Counted from the stretch's first letter, positions 34,070 through 45,827 are shown. The stretch: DNA of 64,000 nucleotides from Ascaphus truei (GCA_036426205.1 WSYH01001242.1:62001-126000); one strand, 5' to 3'. Numbers and translations are program-made. Notes: generated from the sequence alone by a model not told the origin.

Positions 34070-35306
34070 ATATGGTAATGTTTATTGTGGGCCTAAGAGG
34101 GGGGTAGTGGGGCTCTTATGTGTATTGTTTTTATTGTGGGTAGCGGGGGTGGGTGAAAGGGATATTGTCCCCAAGGATGGGTGTTTAGGCCTACCGGGTT
34201 ACTATAGCGGTTACTAACCGTTAAGGTGATTAAGGGGTTAGGGGACATTAGATTGTCTTTTTGTATTCTTCTATATTGTTTGTAGCAATGGAGGACATGG
34301 ACGGGATGAGGATGAGGACGGCCTTCATCGTGGCAGATTAGCAGAGGTGAGTACAAGATTTATTTACTTTATTTATGCTGCTTATTGTATTTAAATGAGC
34401 AAATGCACTATGATCCATATGTGGATAAAAGTAATTTTGCCCATTATTGTACTGTATGTGTTAGGGGGTGTGGGGGGGAGAAGGGTGTATTTATTTGAAA
34501 GTATTTATGCATTTTTGTGGGGGGCACAGGATTGATACCGCAGGCAAGCGGGGACCCCCGGACACCCACGGGGACCACCCGAGGGCTAACGCCAGCCTAT
34601 AGTATATTTCCTGTGCATAAAAATTAAGATATTTTATGTATGTTAAGTGTATAGGGGTTGTTGAGGGCACAGGGGGGGGTGGTGTATTAGATATTGCAAT
34701 GTTTATTTGGGGCCTAGGAGGTGGGTAGTGGGGCTGTTGTGTGGATTGTTTTTATTGTGGGTAGCGGGGGTGGGTGAAGGGGGTACTAGCCCCAAGGATG
34801 GGTGTTTAGCCCTTGTGGGTGGGAAGCTGGAGGGGTTAACCCCTTGGTAATGAAGTTGCCTGTAAATGCATTTTTCCTGCATCAGATTCATGCCGGGGGT
34901 CTCCGGTGCTGTTTTCAATGTATATTAGCTCTTGAGACCCCGGTATCAAGCCGATGCAGGAGAAAGGCATAATTTTTTCCAAGTGCCGTATCGCTGCACA
35001 TCCGCCGCTTCTCCCCACCTTCTTGCCAACTTTTTGTGGCAGGATGATTTTGAGAGGAACTCCATTCTAGAGCGGCAATCAGCAGTGAAAAGCTAGTCGG
35101 GGCTATTGTAATTGAGCGTGTTTGAAAAACTGGCGATCAGTTCCGAAAAGTAGCTTAAGTGGTTGCCGAAATTGTTTTTTCGGTTGAAAAAAAGTTGAGT
35201 TTTACTTTTATCGCCAGCTTCTCTGGGCTTACTGAATCGCAGCAGTCTTTTTTTGCCACAAGCTGGTGATAAGGGGCTTATCGGCGCTAACTGCATGAGG
35301 CCCTTA
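34070..35306. mobile_element. Harbinger-like non-autonomous element, part
   Basis: The right end reads GCATGAGGCCC followed by TTA, matching the terminal GGCCC plus TTA duplication of the element at 55767-60181. Internal blocks GGTGGGTGAAGGGGGTA, TGCCGGGGGTCTCC and GCTTACTGAATCGCAG are shared with 20.3-21.7 kb. Part of the sequence is repeated within the element (34100-34240 and 34720-34850). The left end is not found. No transposase. Confidence 0.5.
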
Positions 35307-35309
35307 GTC

Positions 35310-35900
35310 ACAAAGCCAAATTTCTATTCAATGCGATGTTGACAGCAAATCAAGTGGCAATAATGATAAATAGATATAACAACCATAAAGGACAAGAACC
35401 CAATTATATAGCCCTCTCACTAAATGGGTGATTAATGTATGAGATAAAATAATAATTTTAATAGGAACAAACGATAAAATAACGCATAATTGATCGAATA
35501 GGAGTATTGAAACCCCGAATCACAAAAATTAATTAGTACAGTGTGAAATATAACCACAGTACTTGGTGATATCTAGATGAGAATTATCCACCAAGGGAAA
35601 ATAGGGGGGAAATATAACTAAAAACCGTGGTTGAATTGCCTGCAGCTAATTAAAGTAACTGGTTGGTGCACTAAGACCTGGTAATAGGAAAACACATACA
35701 GTATATGTAATACACTGTGGATTATGCTTTTATCCCAAGTGTATTGTCAGCAATCAGTGGTGTCAGACCGCTGCTATCAATATACAGTATAGCAGAGTGA
35801 GCCAACATTGAAAAGCAAGTAAAGCACAAATATACAGATGCAGCAGACGTTTTTTAAGCAATATCTGGTATATCCCGCATTGCGTCGTGTTGTGGACCTG
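35310..35900. other. No gene seen
   Basis: AT-rich spacer between the Harbinger-like element and the 3' end of the minus-strand LINE. No feature is recognised. Confidence 0.5.
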
Positions 35901-36138
35901 AGATTTATTTATTTTATTTATAAAAATATTTTACCAGGAAGTAATACATTGAGAGTTACCTCTCGTTTTCAAGTATGTCCTGGGCACAGAGTTAAGACAA
36001 ATAATACATGGTTACAAATACAATTACATAAATGAACAGGGTATACATTATATACAAGACATTGCATGCACAGTTAAAGAGAATATCTGTTATGGGCAAA
36101 TGAAACAGTTACAGACCAGATTAAAATGTGAGACAGCC

Positions 36139-37168
36139 TTAGATTTGAAAGAACTTAAAGTGGTGGTGGATGTGAGAGTCTCTGGTAGGTTGTTCCAGTT
36201 TTGGGGTGCACGGTAAGAGAAGGAGGAATGGCCGGATACTTTGTTGAGCCTTGGGACCAAGTCTTTTGGAGTCTGATCTCAGGTGATAAGTGCTGCATGT
36301 GGTAGGGGTGAGGAGCTTGTTCAGGTAGCTGGGTAGCTTGCCCATAAAGAATTTAAAGGCAAGACAGGAAAGGTGAACTTTGCGCCTAGACTCTAGTGAT
36401 GACCAATCTAGTTCTTTGAGCATTTCGCAGTGATGTGTGTTGTAGTTGCATTTGAGAACAAAACGACAAATTGTATTGTAGAGGGTGTCAAGTTTGCTAA
36501 GGTGGGTTTGAGGTGCCGTGCCATATACTATGTCTCCATAGTCAATAATTGACATTAGCATCTGCTGTGCGATACGCTTTCTGACCAGGAGGCTTAGGGA
36601 GGATTTGTTCCTGTAAAGTACCCCTAGTTTGGCGTAGGTCTTGGTTGTCAGGGTATCAATGTGAATTCCGAATGTTAAGTGGGAGTCAAACCATAAGCCC
36701 AGGTATTTAAAACTAGTGACAGGGGTTAGGGTGGTGTTAGTGTTGGTTCTAATATGGAGCTCAGTCCCTGGAAGCTTTAAGAATTTAGTCTTGGTCCCAA
36801 ATATCATTGTTACAGTCTTGTCAGTGTTTAAAAACAGTTTGTTTTGGGAAATCCAGTTTTCGAGTCTCAAAAAGTCAGACTGAAGTATGTATTGAAGGTC
36901 AGAGAGGCTATGGCTGTGTGCATATAGGATTGTGTCATCTGCATACATGTGTATTGAGGCTTCCTTACAAGCTGTGGGAAGATCATTAATGAACACTGAG
37001 AAGAGTAGGGGCCCCAGAACAGAGCCTTGCGGGACACCACAGGTGATATCCAGGGGGTTGGAGTTAGAGCCTGAGATGGACACATGTTGGGATCTTCCTG
37101 ATAGGTAGGACTGAAACCAGTTTAAAGCATGCTTCCCTATTCCAGAGCTCTGGAGTTTGTTAGGCAGG
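36139..37168 (-). pseudogene. CR1-group LINE RT, C-terminal part
   Basis: The frame starting at 37083 (314 codons) continues the RT after the solo LTR. It carries [20 protein letters not shown] (motif B), MYADDTILYAHS (motif C with the two catalytic aspartates), NKLFLNTDKTVTMIFG and FKYLGLWFDSHLTF, then the thumb and C-terminal region with LSCLAFKFFMGKLPSYL. This half is uninterrupted to its stop. Without the LTR it would join the 39185-37977 frame through the palm domain. Confidence 0.85.
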
Positions 37169-38023
37169 TGTAAGGAATCCGCTCCTGGCTTTGATTATAG
37201 CTTTTGCAGACTTCTGCAGTTGCAAAAGCTTCCTCTGGCAATCAATGGCACATGTGCTGCCTCTCATTGCAGCTTCTGCCCTGTGCTCCATCATTGGAGG
37301 AATACTCACACACCCTCCTCCTGTGATTGGATCTCTGCCCTTTATATCCTGGGCGTGGCCCTGAACCAGTGCCAAGCATAACTCCTACCTTTGACGTTAC
37401 CGTCTCTGCCACAAACCGCCCAGGCCTCTCTCCTAGTGTTCTAACCTCCCTAGTTCCTGAGTATCCAGAGACCTGTTCCTGTCTCCTGTGCTGAAGCGTG
37501 TTTAGCCAGCACTGGTACCTGATGCATTCTGTCCTAGCAGTGGTTACCCTTCTTTTCCTGAGGTCTGCTGCTAATCTCCATGCAGTGCCTGCCTTGGACT
37601 TCTGTGCTGAAGCGTTGGTTTCCCCGACGCTGCCCGCGGTGTAGTTCGGCCAGCCTACTGTCTCCCCCTGCTGAGACCGGCGTCATGGGCCGAGCCGCTC
37701 CTCGCGTAGAGGCCACTCCCGCGCTCATGCTCTTAAGCTGAAGCAGGGAACTCCTGTCTGTCTGTTGCCGATTCCTTGCTACGACTACGACCACCCAGAT
37801 AACTTCTATCCTGACCCTGCTTTGGCCGTCGATTGTCCTGTCTTCTCCTACCCCGACTTTGGCTTCAATAACGACGATGCTGCCTTCTCCAATCCTGACC
37901 CTGCGATGTACGACTATGAACTGCGCACTCCGGATCAGTCTGCGTGGACTAAGGTCGGTGGTTATATAACCCCACCTCAGCCCCGCGGTCCGGTCCCGGT
38001 TTGTGGCGAGCATCGGCGTAACA
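37169..38023 (+). mobile_element. Solo LTR, family A, copy 2
   Basis: It starts TGTAAGGAATCC and ends GGCGTAACA, flanked by perfect 5-bp GCAGG duplications (37164-37168 and 38024-38028). The plus-strand sister LINE at about 63945-63960 shows the site without the insertion (TTATCCTGCTTAACAAAC). A TTTATATCC TATA-like box lies at 37341. It is homologous to 11432-12440. Confidence 0.93.
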
Positions 38024-38037
38024 GCAGGATAGCATGA
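37765..38037 (+). CDS. Reading frame inside the family A LTR, copy 2
   Basis: A 90-codon frame over the 3' part of the LTR: MPIPCYDYDHPDNFYPDP, a Phe/Asn/Asp-rich middle, MYDYELRTPDQSAW and KVGGYITPPQPRGPVPVCG. The copy at 11400-11732 keeps the same peptide pattern in the same LTR position and strand sense, over more than 80 residues. The function is unknown, and it could be the start of a gag-like frame in the parent element. The last few codons are in the flanking LINE. Confidence 0.4.
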   Translation: MPIPCYDYDHPDNFYPDPALAVDCPVFSYPDFGFNNDDAAFSNPDPAMYDYELRTPDQSAWTKVGGYITPPQPRGPVPVCGEHRRNSRIA

Positions 38038-39185
38038 TCAACTGTATCAAAAGTCTTTGCAAATTCTAGGAATACTGCACCAGTGAGTTGTCCCAGTTCC
38101 ATTCCACACTGGATTTCATTGCAAACTTTTAGCAGGGTAGTTACGGTGGAGTGTTTGGGACGAAAGCCAGATTGGAATTGGCTAGGGAAATTTGTCTTGG
38201 TGTAGTAGTCGCTTAATTGGGTGTGGACACATTTTTCCATGACTTTGGATAGAATTGGGAGACGTGAGATTGGTCTGTAGTTTGAGACAGTGTTTTTGTC
38301 CCCACTTTTGAAGATTGGGACAACTCTAGCAGTTTTCCAGGTCTTAGGGATATGGCCTGCAGACAGGATAGAGTTGACTATGGAAGCAATTGGTTTGGCA
38401 ATGGCTGGGGCACCAAGTCGTAAGAACCTAGATTGTAGCAAGTCAGATCCGCATTGGCTGCTTAGTTTTAGTTTGAGGAGCGCTTGTGTAATCTCCTCTT
38501 CAGATACTGGGAAAAATTGAAAATTGTGGGCAGTGTTGGGAAGGGGTAGGGCTATGTGGGAAATCCCAGGATGAGATTCAGGTTTGTGGATTGGGCTGCG
38601 TTTCCCTAATAAGTTAGAGGCACACCCCACAAAGTAATCATTGAATGCATTTGCAATGTCAGTGGGGTTTGTCAGCGTAATATCCCCCTTAGTGATATTA
38701 CTTGGTTGTTGATGGTTAGGAGGCTGGAATATATTGTTGATAACCTTCCAGAAGTTAGCTGGGTTTGATGTATTTTGGTGGAGATTGTCAGAGTAATGTT
38801 GTGCTTTTGCGTGCCTTGTTTGCCTTGTGCACACGTTCCGCAGGCATCTGTAGTGATTGAGATCCTTGGTAGTGCTAGTTACATTGTAGCTTTTCCACAA
38901 GGTATACCTGAGCTTGTAAAGTGCAATAAGGTCAGTTGTAACCCATGGAAGATGGGCCCCCCGTACACTTATTTTGCGTAGTGGAGCATGGGTATCGCAG
39001 AGTTTTAAGAACTCGGATTGGAAATAGTCGAGCGCAGAATCAGGGTCGGGAATTAAATCGATTCTGTGCCATGGGCAGTTGGTAAGGTCATACAGAAACT
39101 GTAGTGGGTTAAAGTATTTAAATGTTCTAGTGAGGAGAACTTTAGGGCTTGAATGGGGCGTTTTAATTTTCCTTACACAGTACAC
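38024..39185 (-). pseudogene. CR1-group LINE middle region and RT N-terminal part
   Basis: The frame from 39185 (402 codons, its last part inside the LTR) covers the linker after the endonuclease and the fingers of the RT. Visible are FWKVINNIFQPP, SNYRPISRLPILSKVMEKCV, FQSGFRPKHSTVTTLLK and AVFLEFAKTFDTVDHAILL. Motif A reads FLEFAKTFD: glutamate replaces the catalytic aspartate kept in the plus-strand sister (FLDFAKAFD). With the LTR in the palm domain, the enzyme is inactive. Confidence 0.85.
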
Positions 39186-39257
39186 TATTGCATGGTCACT
39201 GAAAATGTCAGGAAGGATGCCAGAGGATTGGATTCTGCTGGGGTTTGAGGAGAGAAT

Positions 39258-40283
39258 CTAGTCTAGCAAGGAATGGTTATGCAATTTCAGGTTTGTCCGT
39301 GTGGGTTGGGAAATGAGTTGCGATAGGTTAAGTGACTTGAGTTGTATCTGGATTTTATGGTTTTTAGGGTCAAGCCAGTTGAAGTTGAAATCCCCAAGAA
39401 CTAGCAGCTCACTCTTCTCGTTCAGAGAGGAAATGGAGCCAAGAAACTGGGTGATATCAGCCAGGGATTGTAGAGGGGCTTTAGGGGGGCGGTAGATGCC
39501 AGCAAGCAAGATGGGCTTAGAAAAGGGGAGGCAGATTTTGCCAACTAAAATTTCAAAAGAGCGTGGGCTTGGGGGGCAATTTAACAGTGTAAATTGTAAT
39601 GTGTCTGCAATATAAAATAACACACCTCCTCCTCTCTTTGACCTATCTCTCCTAAAAATGAAGTATCCCTGAATGGCGATATTTGCATCAGGGGTTTTAT
39701 GGGTTAGCCATGTTTCTGTATGAACGATGGCTTTGGGTTTATGTATAAGGCACCATGCCCTTAGTTTGTCCAGTTTGGGCAGCAGGCTCTGAATATTTAT
39801 ATGAGTGACAGATAGCCCTTTTTGGAATTTAAAGGTTGAATTCTCAGGGGCATGGGACAGATTTGAAATGGGAGGACCTGGGTTAGGTTCAATATCGCCT
39901 GCTAAAGAGAGTAATAGTATGAGCAGAAATTTGGGTAGTTGTTTGCAAGTTGTAAAATTGTGGTGTTTTCCATTAGAGTGAGCAGTGGTTGGTGTGCTGG
40001 TTTTTAGAGTTCTCCACCAACATTCCATAGATTGTGAAAGGCTTTTGAGTAGTCCAGGGTGTATGGTGATGTTGGGTGTGGGCCAGGATGGAGGAGTTTG
40101 TAGTGTATAGAGGGAGTAACATCTCCATGAGGCCAGGAGAAAGAAAAAAGTTAAGAAACATAGCAGGTTCATGATGCCAGAGGTAGGCAGTGCTGCATGG
40201 AGCTGTTGTGAGCAAAGTGAGTGTGTGCAGACTAAACAGCAGGGGTGTGCGTGTTCCTTGTCAAATGTTTTGCTGCATTGCAA
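39258..40283 (-). pseudogene. CR1-group LINE AP endonuclease with a 2A-like leader
   Basis: The frame has 341 codons. Residues about 38-60 are hydrophobic; LLLSLAGDIEPNPGP at about 123-137 is a 2A-like ribosome-skipping motif; then HINIQSLLPKLDKL, HTETWL, RGGGVLFYIADT, GIYRPPKAP, LVLGDFNFNW and QLISQPTRTN define the APE endonuclease that nicks target DNA. The frame stops near 39258 at LLD, just before the middle region resumes in another frame, so endonuclease and RT are separated by a stop or frameshift. No separate ORF1 was found upstream. Confidence 0.8.
39873..39899 (-). other. 2A-like peptide site (GDIEPNPGP)
   Basis: Encodes G129 to P137 of the LINE frame. It matches the 2A consensus D(V/I)ExNPGP, with the upstream hydrophobic LLLSLA typical of active 2A peptides. 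Such sites are known in some APE-type non-LTR retrotransposons. The predicted break lies between G and the final P. Confidence 0.75.
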
Positions 40284-40710
40284 TGCTAGTCAGTTCTGGG
40301 TTTCAGTGGGCTGAGTTGGTGTGGGAGTTATTTTTGTGCAGTCAGTTTTCGGAGAGGCTGTAGTGAAATAAGTTGTAAAGGGGTGTGGGGTTAAAATATG
40401 CAGGTTAACAAGCAAGGGATCAAAGTGTGGTCATATAAGCTCACCGTTTGTTGCCTTGAGTAAGAGTTTGTATAAAGGATGCAGTCCCCAGTCACCTCTA
40501 GTCAAACTATAGTCTAACTATTATTGTCACTTTAAATGCATCACTCTTAAGATGCCAATGCTACCTTGCCAATGCAAGGGGAATATGTGTTTTATACAGC
40601 TAAAGCAGTCACATGACCCTCCCCCTCCCCAATAAATCAGCTTGTTCCAGTTGGTCAATTAACAGCACAGAGTTAAGAGGGGAAAAAAAAACACCGTTTG
40701 ATATTCAAAC

Positions 40711-41035
40711 ATACCAAACTTATCACTGCTTAAGGCCACCGAGTAAATCTTTTAAGCAGGACTTGCACATCAGAGACATACCAAACTTATCACTGCTTAA
40801 GGCCACTGAGTAAATTTTTTAAACAGGACTTGCACATCAGGAACATACCAAACTTATCACTGCTTAAGGCCACTGAGTAAATATTTTAAACAGGACTTGC
40901 ACATCAGGAACATACCAAACGTATCACTGCTTAAGGCCACTGAGTAAATCTTTTAAACAGGACTTGCACATCTTTAACATACCAAACTTATCACTGCTTA
41001 AGGCCACTGAGTAAATCTTTTAAACAGGACAGGTC
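40711..41035 (-). repeat. Tandem array of 65-bp units upstream of the LINE 5' end
   Basis: Five units: ACCAAACTTATCACTGCTTA, AGGCCACTGAGTAAATC, TTTTAAACAGGACTTGC, ACATCAGGAACAT. Identity between units is high. On the minus strand the array lies immediately upstream of the LINE leader, the position of promoter monomers in some LINEs. No counterpart is visible upstream of the plus-strand LINE, which is joined to Penelope sequence there. Confidence 0.9.
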
Positions 41036-41069
41036 AGTTTCAGACTAATTGCCCGCAGGAGTAACACAG

Positions 41070-42110
41070 CATGTGTCCCTGCTGTGTGAATCCTACTGGG
41101 GTCTGCCTGCCTGTAATAGACGTGCATTAAGAGATAGGCTGAATCATTCACTCTAACTGCGCGCCTCACACAGGCGATTGCGGGGGTTTTATTAAAAGTC
41201 CAACATTACTGTAATGTAGCAGGGTGTCTCCGGAGCTCAACCACATTGATCTCAGGTCCAGGGACCCCCTACTTCCTGAGATACAGGCCCCAGTATGGGG
41301 TGCCGGTATCCCCATGTTAAAATCCTGTGGGTCACGTGACCGTGGGATCTAAACAAAGCTTAGGGGATACCGGCACCCCATACCAGAGCCTGTATCTCGT
41401 GAAATAGGGTGTCCCCGAGGCTGAAATAAACTTTGTTCAACTCAGGAGATCCCCTGATCCCTCATACTAATATAAAACAGCCCCCGCCCCAATAAAAAAT
41501 CATTGCCTTAGCTGATCTAAATAATTAACATTGTTGTTCCACAGCCATTTCATCAGGCATTAGCGCACCCATTAGGGAGTATATTCCCTTGTCTACTCTG
41601 CTAAGGTAATGAAGCTGCTTACATTTTATTTTTTATTCATAGTGTGCATGAGCAGGGGGTCTCCTGAGCTGAACAAAGTTGATTTCAGCCCCGGGGACCC
41701 CATACTCCCTGAGATACGGTCTGATTGGCTGAAATACCATGTGATGCCAGCTTAGTGACGTCATATTAAAGGGAAATGAAGCACAGCCATTCTGATTGGC
41801 TGGCATCATTCCCTTTAAATTACATAATTTAAAAAAATTAAAGTCGGCACATGGTTTTAACAGCCACACAGATGGCTGTTAAACCAGTTCCTATCCAAAT
41901 GTGACATCACAAGCCCAATTTAATGGCGCCTCATTTGAGCCCAAGAAGATGACGAGACAACATCGGTTGGGAACTACCATCGGGCTTTTTGGATTACAAC
42001 AAAATATAGAAGATTAAGAAGATCAAGAAATAATGACAGATGAAGATAGATGAAGGTGATTAAAGATTAAAGAAAGAAGATTTGGGTACCTGATCCGGAT
42101 AAGGCAATCG
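41070..42110. mobile_element. Harbinger-like non-autonomous element, part
   Basis: It shares with 56450-58600 the inverted blocks GGGGTGCCGGTATCCCC / GGGGATACCGGCACCCC, the SCAAT-like GATTGGCTGGCATCATTCCC and the TCATTTGAGCCCA(A/C)GAAG to GATGAAGATAGA stretch. No transposase. It ends where the hairpin motif at 42115 begins. Confidence 0.5.
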
Positions 42111-42114
42111 CATA

Positions 42115-42143
42115 AAGTTTCAGGGTACAAGCCCCTTCGTCAG
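42115..42143 (-). other. Hammerhead-like hairpin motif, intact core
   Basis: Minus strand: CTGACGA, stem AGGGGC around TTG with partner TACCCT, then GAAACTT. CTGAnGA and GAAAC are both intact. Confidence 0.5.
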
Positions 42144-42149
42144 ATGTGT

Positions 42150-43490
42150 ACCTGTAAAGTACCTCTATTTAGATTATATAGCGTTTTCCATCTTAGACAC
42201 TAGCACCTACAGTATTAACATATATATATATTTTTTTTATAGTTTTCATTATCATATATATTTTTTTAATGTTACTCCTTCCAGCAGTTCTTTTTGGTAT
42301 TGTGCAGCAATGTATCTACAAGCTTTTACAGGTGCTTGTAGTATGCATTTTGATATGGATTTTCTCTGCAAGATAGTGGTGTTTTCAATTTTTTTGTAGC
42401 TTCTTTAGCTTTTAAACTGTAACAGAGTGTAAATGGATAAATAAATCACAGAAATGTCAACAAATGATAAATAAAAATTGAAGCCAGCACCTAATGTGAA
42501 GTTAATTGTCCCAGATGGAGTATTTTTGACAAGATTGATCAAACTGTGCCAAAGACTTGGAATATTGCTGCAAGGGTCAGGTTGACCTTTGGAAAGATCT
42601 GGTGACAAACACAAGGCTAATATGTTTGTACAAGGAGGCAAAATCCTATGAACTAAAGTATATTCGTGTAAACTCAGCATTAGACTTATACTGTAAAAGG
42701 AACACAAAGAGTTATCTGGTAGAACACAGCTCAACAGCATTCAAATATAAATAAAGTGTCTGATAGAGCAAGTCTAGTGGTTTATCATACAGATTTGGCA
42801 GAAATTATTGCACCGTTACTATGTGGTTACGAGACATTGTATGATTAGCAAAATCCTGTAATGTTGATATTGTACAAGCATCTCCATTTGTTTCAATGGA
42901 ACCACAGTAAATTGCTCTATTAAGATTACAACTTTATCATGTGATAACAGGTGCAATAAAATGTTCTACATCAGTAACTGTATGAGCATAAGTTCACGCA
43001 TGCGCACTTTGGTCCTGTATACTTAAAGAATGTTTGCCTTTTTTTCAGAAATGAGAACGTCAAATCGACAGCTATAAGATGATGATGTTGATGGAGGTCG
43101 AAAATCACTTTATTTTAAACTTTCCTTTTTTTATACAGTATTACCAATTTTACTATTCTAAAAATGTGATATTCATTTTCATGTGTCTTACATTTTACAG
43201 TACTTTCTAAATGATTGTATTTCACTCTTGTTTGGCACAGCACATAATGCATGTGATAGATAATTTTTTACGTCATCACCTTTAATAAAATTTCACAACA
43301 AAATGTCTCATGCTTCAATTTCACTTCCAGGTTAATGACACACATGTGGGGGGAGGGGGGTGGACTGGGCGCTTTTTAGGTGATATAATAATTAACAATA
43401 TAATGTTTATGCAAAGTGAACAAACTTCAGATTGTGAGATCAAATTACCTTCACCAACCAATCGTGAAAAATATAATAAAATATATACAA
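42150..43490. other. No gene seen
   Basis: AT-rich DNA with short unrelated frames. I recognise no family motif or clear repeat end. Confidence 0.5.
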
Positions 43491-43559
43491 GTTGAGGTAA
43501 AGCAGCTCGACACCCTCAAATGGGACTGTTCTGTGTTCCAATGGTAGTCATTTCTTTTT

Positions 43560-44165
43560 CTTCTGAGAGAGGAGGAGCGCTGGTGTGTCCGGTGATACAT
43601 AAAATATAAAAAAAGAGCAAATATACAGTAGTGCAGATGGTAAGTGATAGTGATGAATCAATCAGTAGGCTCTTAAAGGATTGCACTCACAAAACTTCCA
43701 GATGTTAAGGATATGTCAGAGATTCTTCTCTCTCTGACTGGAGCCCTTTGGTAACTGGATATAGTAAATCTCAGGATATCCCTCAGTGAGTGTTGATACC
43801 GTCGATATGTAATAAGAGAGAAATGCCACAATAGTGTATACTATTTGACCATGTGTATTAAATGAATACAGAATAAGAGTAATCTCACTCACATTTACAA
43901 TGATAAAACAAGCATTGGAGAGAACCGCCGATAGATTGAAGGACCTCGCTGGTACAGGCTTCTGTGCGTCTCACTCACGCCTCACCCCTTTGCTTCCACA
44001 TGCGTCACTTCCGGTACAGCATCACAGGTGAGGGCGGAAGAGCGTCTTGCCTTGGAATTCAGCTCCGGTTGCCAGTCTCTCCAAATTCGGGTTCTCCTAC
44101 AACGCTGACTCAACGCGTTTCACTACTGCTTCGTCAGGAGTCATCCTCCTGTGATTTAAAAATAT
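43560..44165 (-). repeat. Hairpin-family element
   Basis: On the minus strand a TATATATA stretch precedes the hairpin motif (44111-44138); then comes a GC-richer body with CGGAAGTGACGCATG (about 44002-44016), then AT-rich sequence with TTTGTGAGTGC. This is the same TATA, hairpin, GC-rich order as at 5.2 and 20.1 kb. Ends not defined. Confidence 0.45.
44111..44138 (-). other. Hammerhead-like hairpin motif, intact core
   Basis: Minus strand: CCTGACGAAGCAGTAGT, then GAAACGCGTTG. CTGACGA and GAAACGCG are exact, but the stem between is short and weak. Confidence 0.5.
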
Positions 44166-44231
44166 ATATATATACACACACATTAAAATAAAATGTGCAA
44201 TACAATACACAGTAGGCAATAAACACAATGG

Positions 44232-44820
44232 GGACTATTCTAAAAGCCTTCATAAGAAAAATCGCAGGGTCGGTTACGCCGCCAGTTTTTGGATTATTAC
44301 TATCAATGTATTCAGAAAGCCTCGATTACCTGTGATAGCAATATTCCCATTGTCTTCAATCCCATTGGCATTAATTCTATGTGATATGAGACATGTGGTT
44401 TTAAGGATGTGACGTACCTCCCTTGGAGATGACGTGCTATCCTTAAAAAAAAAAAGAGGCGGGCCAATGATACAGCATTCAATTGGATTGGAGCTGTATC
44501 ATCTGACCCTAAAATGTGATGTCACAGGCCCTATTCTGTCTCATTTTAGCTTAAGAAGGCGATGGGACAACATCCGTTGTGGATTTAACATGGGAATTTG
44601 GATTGAAAGAAAGAAGAAAGAAAATTTAAGAAAAGAAGAAAATATTGACAGATGAAGATAGAAGATGGTGACAGAAGATCAAAGAAAGAAGATTTTTTTA
44701 TCTGATGCTGTATCTCAAGGAGGATGAAGACGGATTGCGGGTGATGATGACGCAGGTCAAGAGCTTGCTGATACGCAGGGATTTGGAGGGTCAAAAATTC
44801 TAAAGGTAAGTAAAATATTG
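44232..44820. mobile_element. Harbinger-like element, left-end fragment
   Basis: It starts GGGGACTATTCTAAAAGCC, like the ends at 9447 and 55767, followed by ATTCAGAAAGCCTCGATTAC, which also occurs at 55851-55866. Then come TCATTTTAGCTTAAGAAGGCG and AGATGAAGATAGAAG, shared with 41.9 and 58.5 kb. No transposase. Confidence 0.5.
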
Positions 44821-45480
44821 AATGTACAGTATGTAAATGTCTTTTTTTCAGGTTTTTATATTGTATTTATTTATTTTTATGTTTGTGATTGCCCATTGAC
44901 TGCTAATGTATTAATCTGTGCCCCTTTAGGGTACAGATAAATACAGTGAAAGGCAATGCATTTTTTGGCAAATTATTGTTTTCAATTGATTGTAATTTTT
45001 CTATTTCTGTTTTTTGCTAGGATTACCTTGCTTGCATTTGGATGGCTTGTTTTTAGTACATTTTAGGATTGGCTAGCTTTTAAAATTAATTAATTGGTTT
45101 GTTGGCTAGTGATTTTATTTATTTTATTAATTTGTTGGCTAGTGGTTTATTCCTTGAATTGGTTGGATTGGTGTTTACTTAATTTAATTCTTATGTTTTA
45201 GAATAACATATCATTTATAATTTTGCTGTTTTTGAAAGATAATTTTTATTCATGTGTAAAATTAGGCTTTTGTGCACAAAGATTGACACCATCTTCCTTT
45301 TGGGGTTATTGCTGCACATTTCTTTGACGCAAGGACTCGGTTCTTGAATGGTCTTCATGATGAATGGTCAATGGTCTCAGTTCTTGAAAAGTCCAACCTG
45401 CAGAGTACGAAGATGCAAATCCACCATTATATGTTATCCCGCATGCATGTATTCATTTAATGGCACTTCTAGGAAGAACT
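44820..45480. other. No gene seen
   Basis: AT-rich sequence. Nothing recognised before the MITE. Confidence 0.45.
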
Positions 45481-45481
45481 A

Positions 45482-45827
45482 CAGATGCAGCAGCTATTAT
45501 TCGAACACTTCACGCGTTGTATACCTTGTAATACCCATGTCATTGCGCGGGATATCTTAAAACCGTTCCGCCACTTCCCGCCTTAAGACGCGAGTGCAGA
45601 AAATTGCATTTTAGTGTTAAACAGTGAAATTGACACAGTAGCACAGTAGCACAGTACTGTACACATTACAATTCATTCATTTTATTGCAAACAAAAAACA
45701 GAATTCATGAAATTCAAACAAAGCAACCACGATAAACATGTGTGCCTGGGGCGATTGGCCGCGTGGAGTACAGCAGCACACACGAAAACGGCTCCATGAT
45801 TTGTTAGAATAACGACCGCTGCATCTG
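45482..45827. mobile_element. Mariner-like MITE
   Basis: The left end CAGATGCAGCAGCTATTATTC and the complement of the right end, CAGATGCAGCGGTCGTTATTC, are inverted repeats, flanked by TA (45480-45481 and 45828-45829). There is no coding capacity. It shares the TTATTCnAACA step with the other MITEs here. Confidence 0.8.

Larger units (their letters stand above)
35903..40580 (-). mobile_element. CR1-group LINE, long copy split by a solo LTR
   Basis: Read on the minus strand: 5' leader (to about 40580), AP-endonuclease/RT protein, 3' UTR and an AT-rich tail TTTATAAATAAAATAAATAAA at about 35903-35922. A sister copy on the plus strand (61437 onward) matches from GGCATTAGACAGTGAGG-type leader sequence through the RT. 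The solo LTR at 37169-38023 interrupts the RT. Clade placement (CR1/L2/Rex1 group) is by motif only. Confidence 0.8.

Noticed and set aside
40711..41035. CRISPR array
   Set aside because: The units are adjacent tandem repeats with no unique spacers, in a eukaryotic context.
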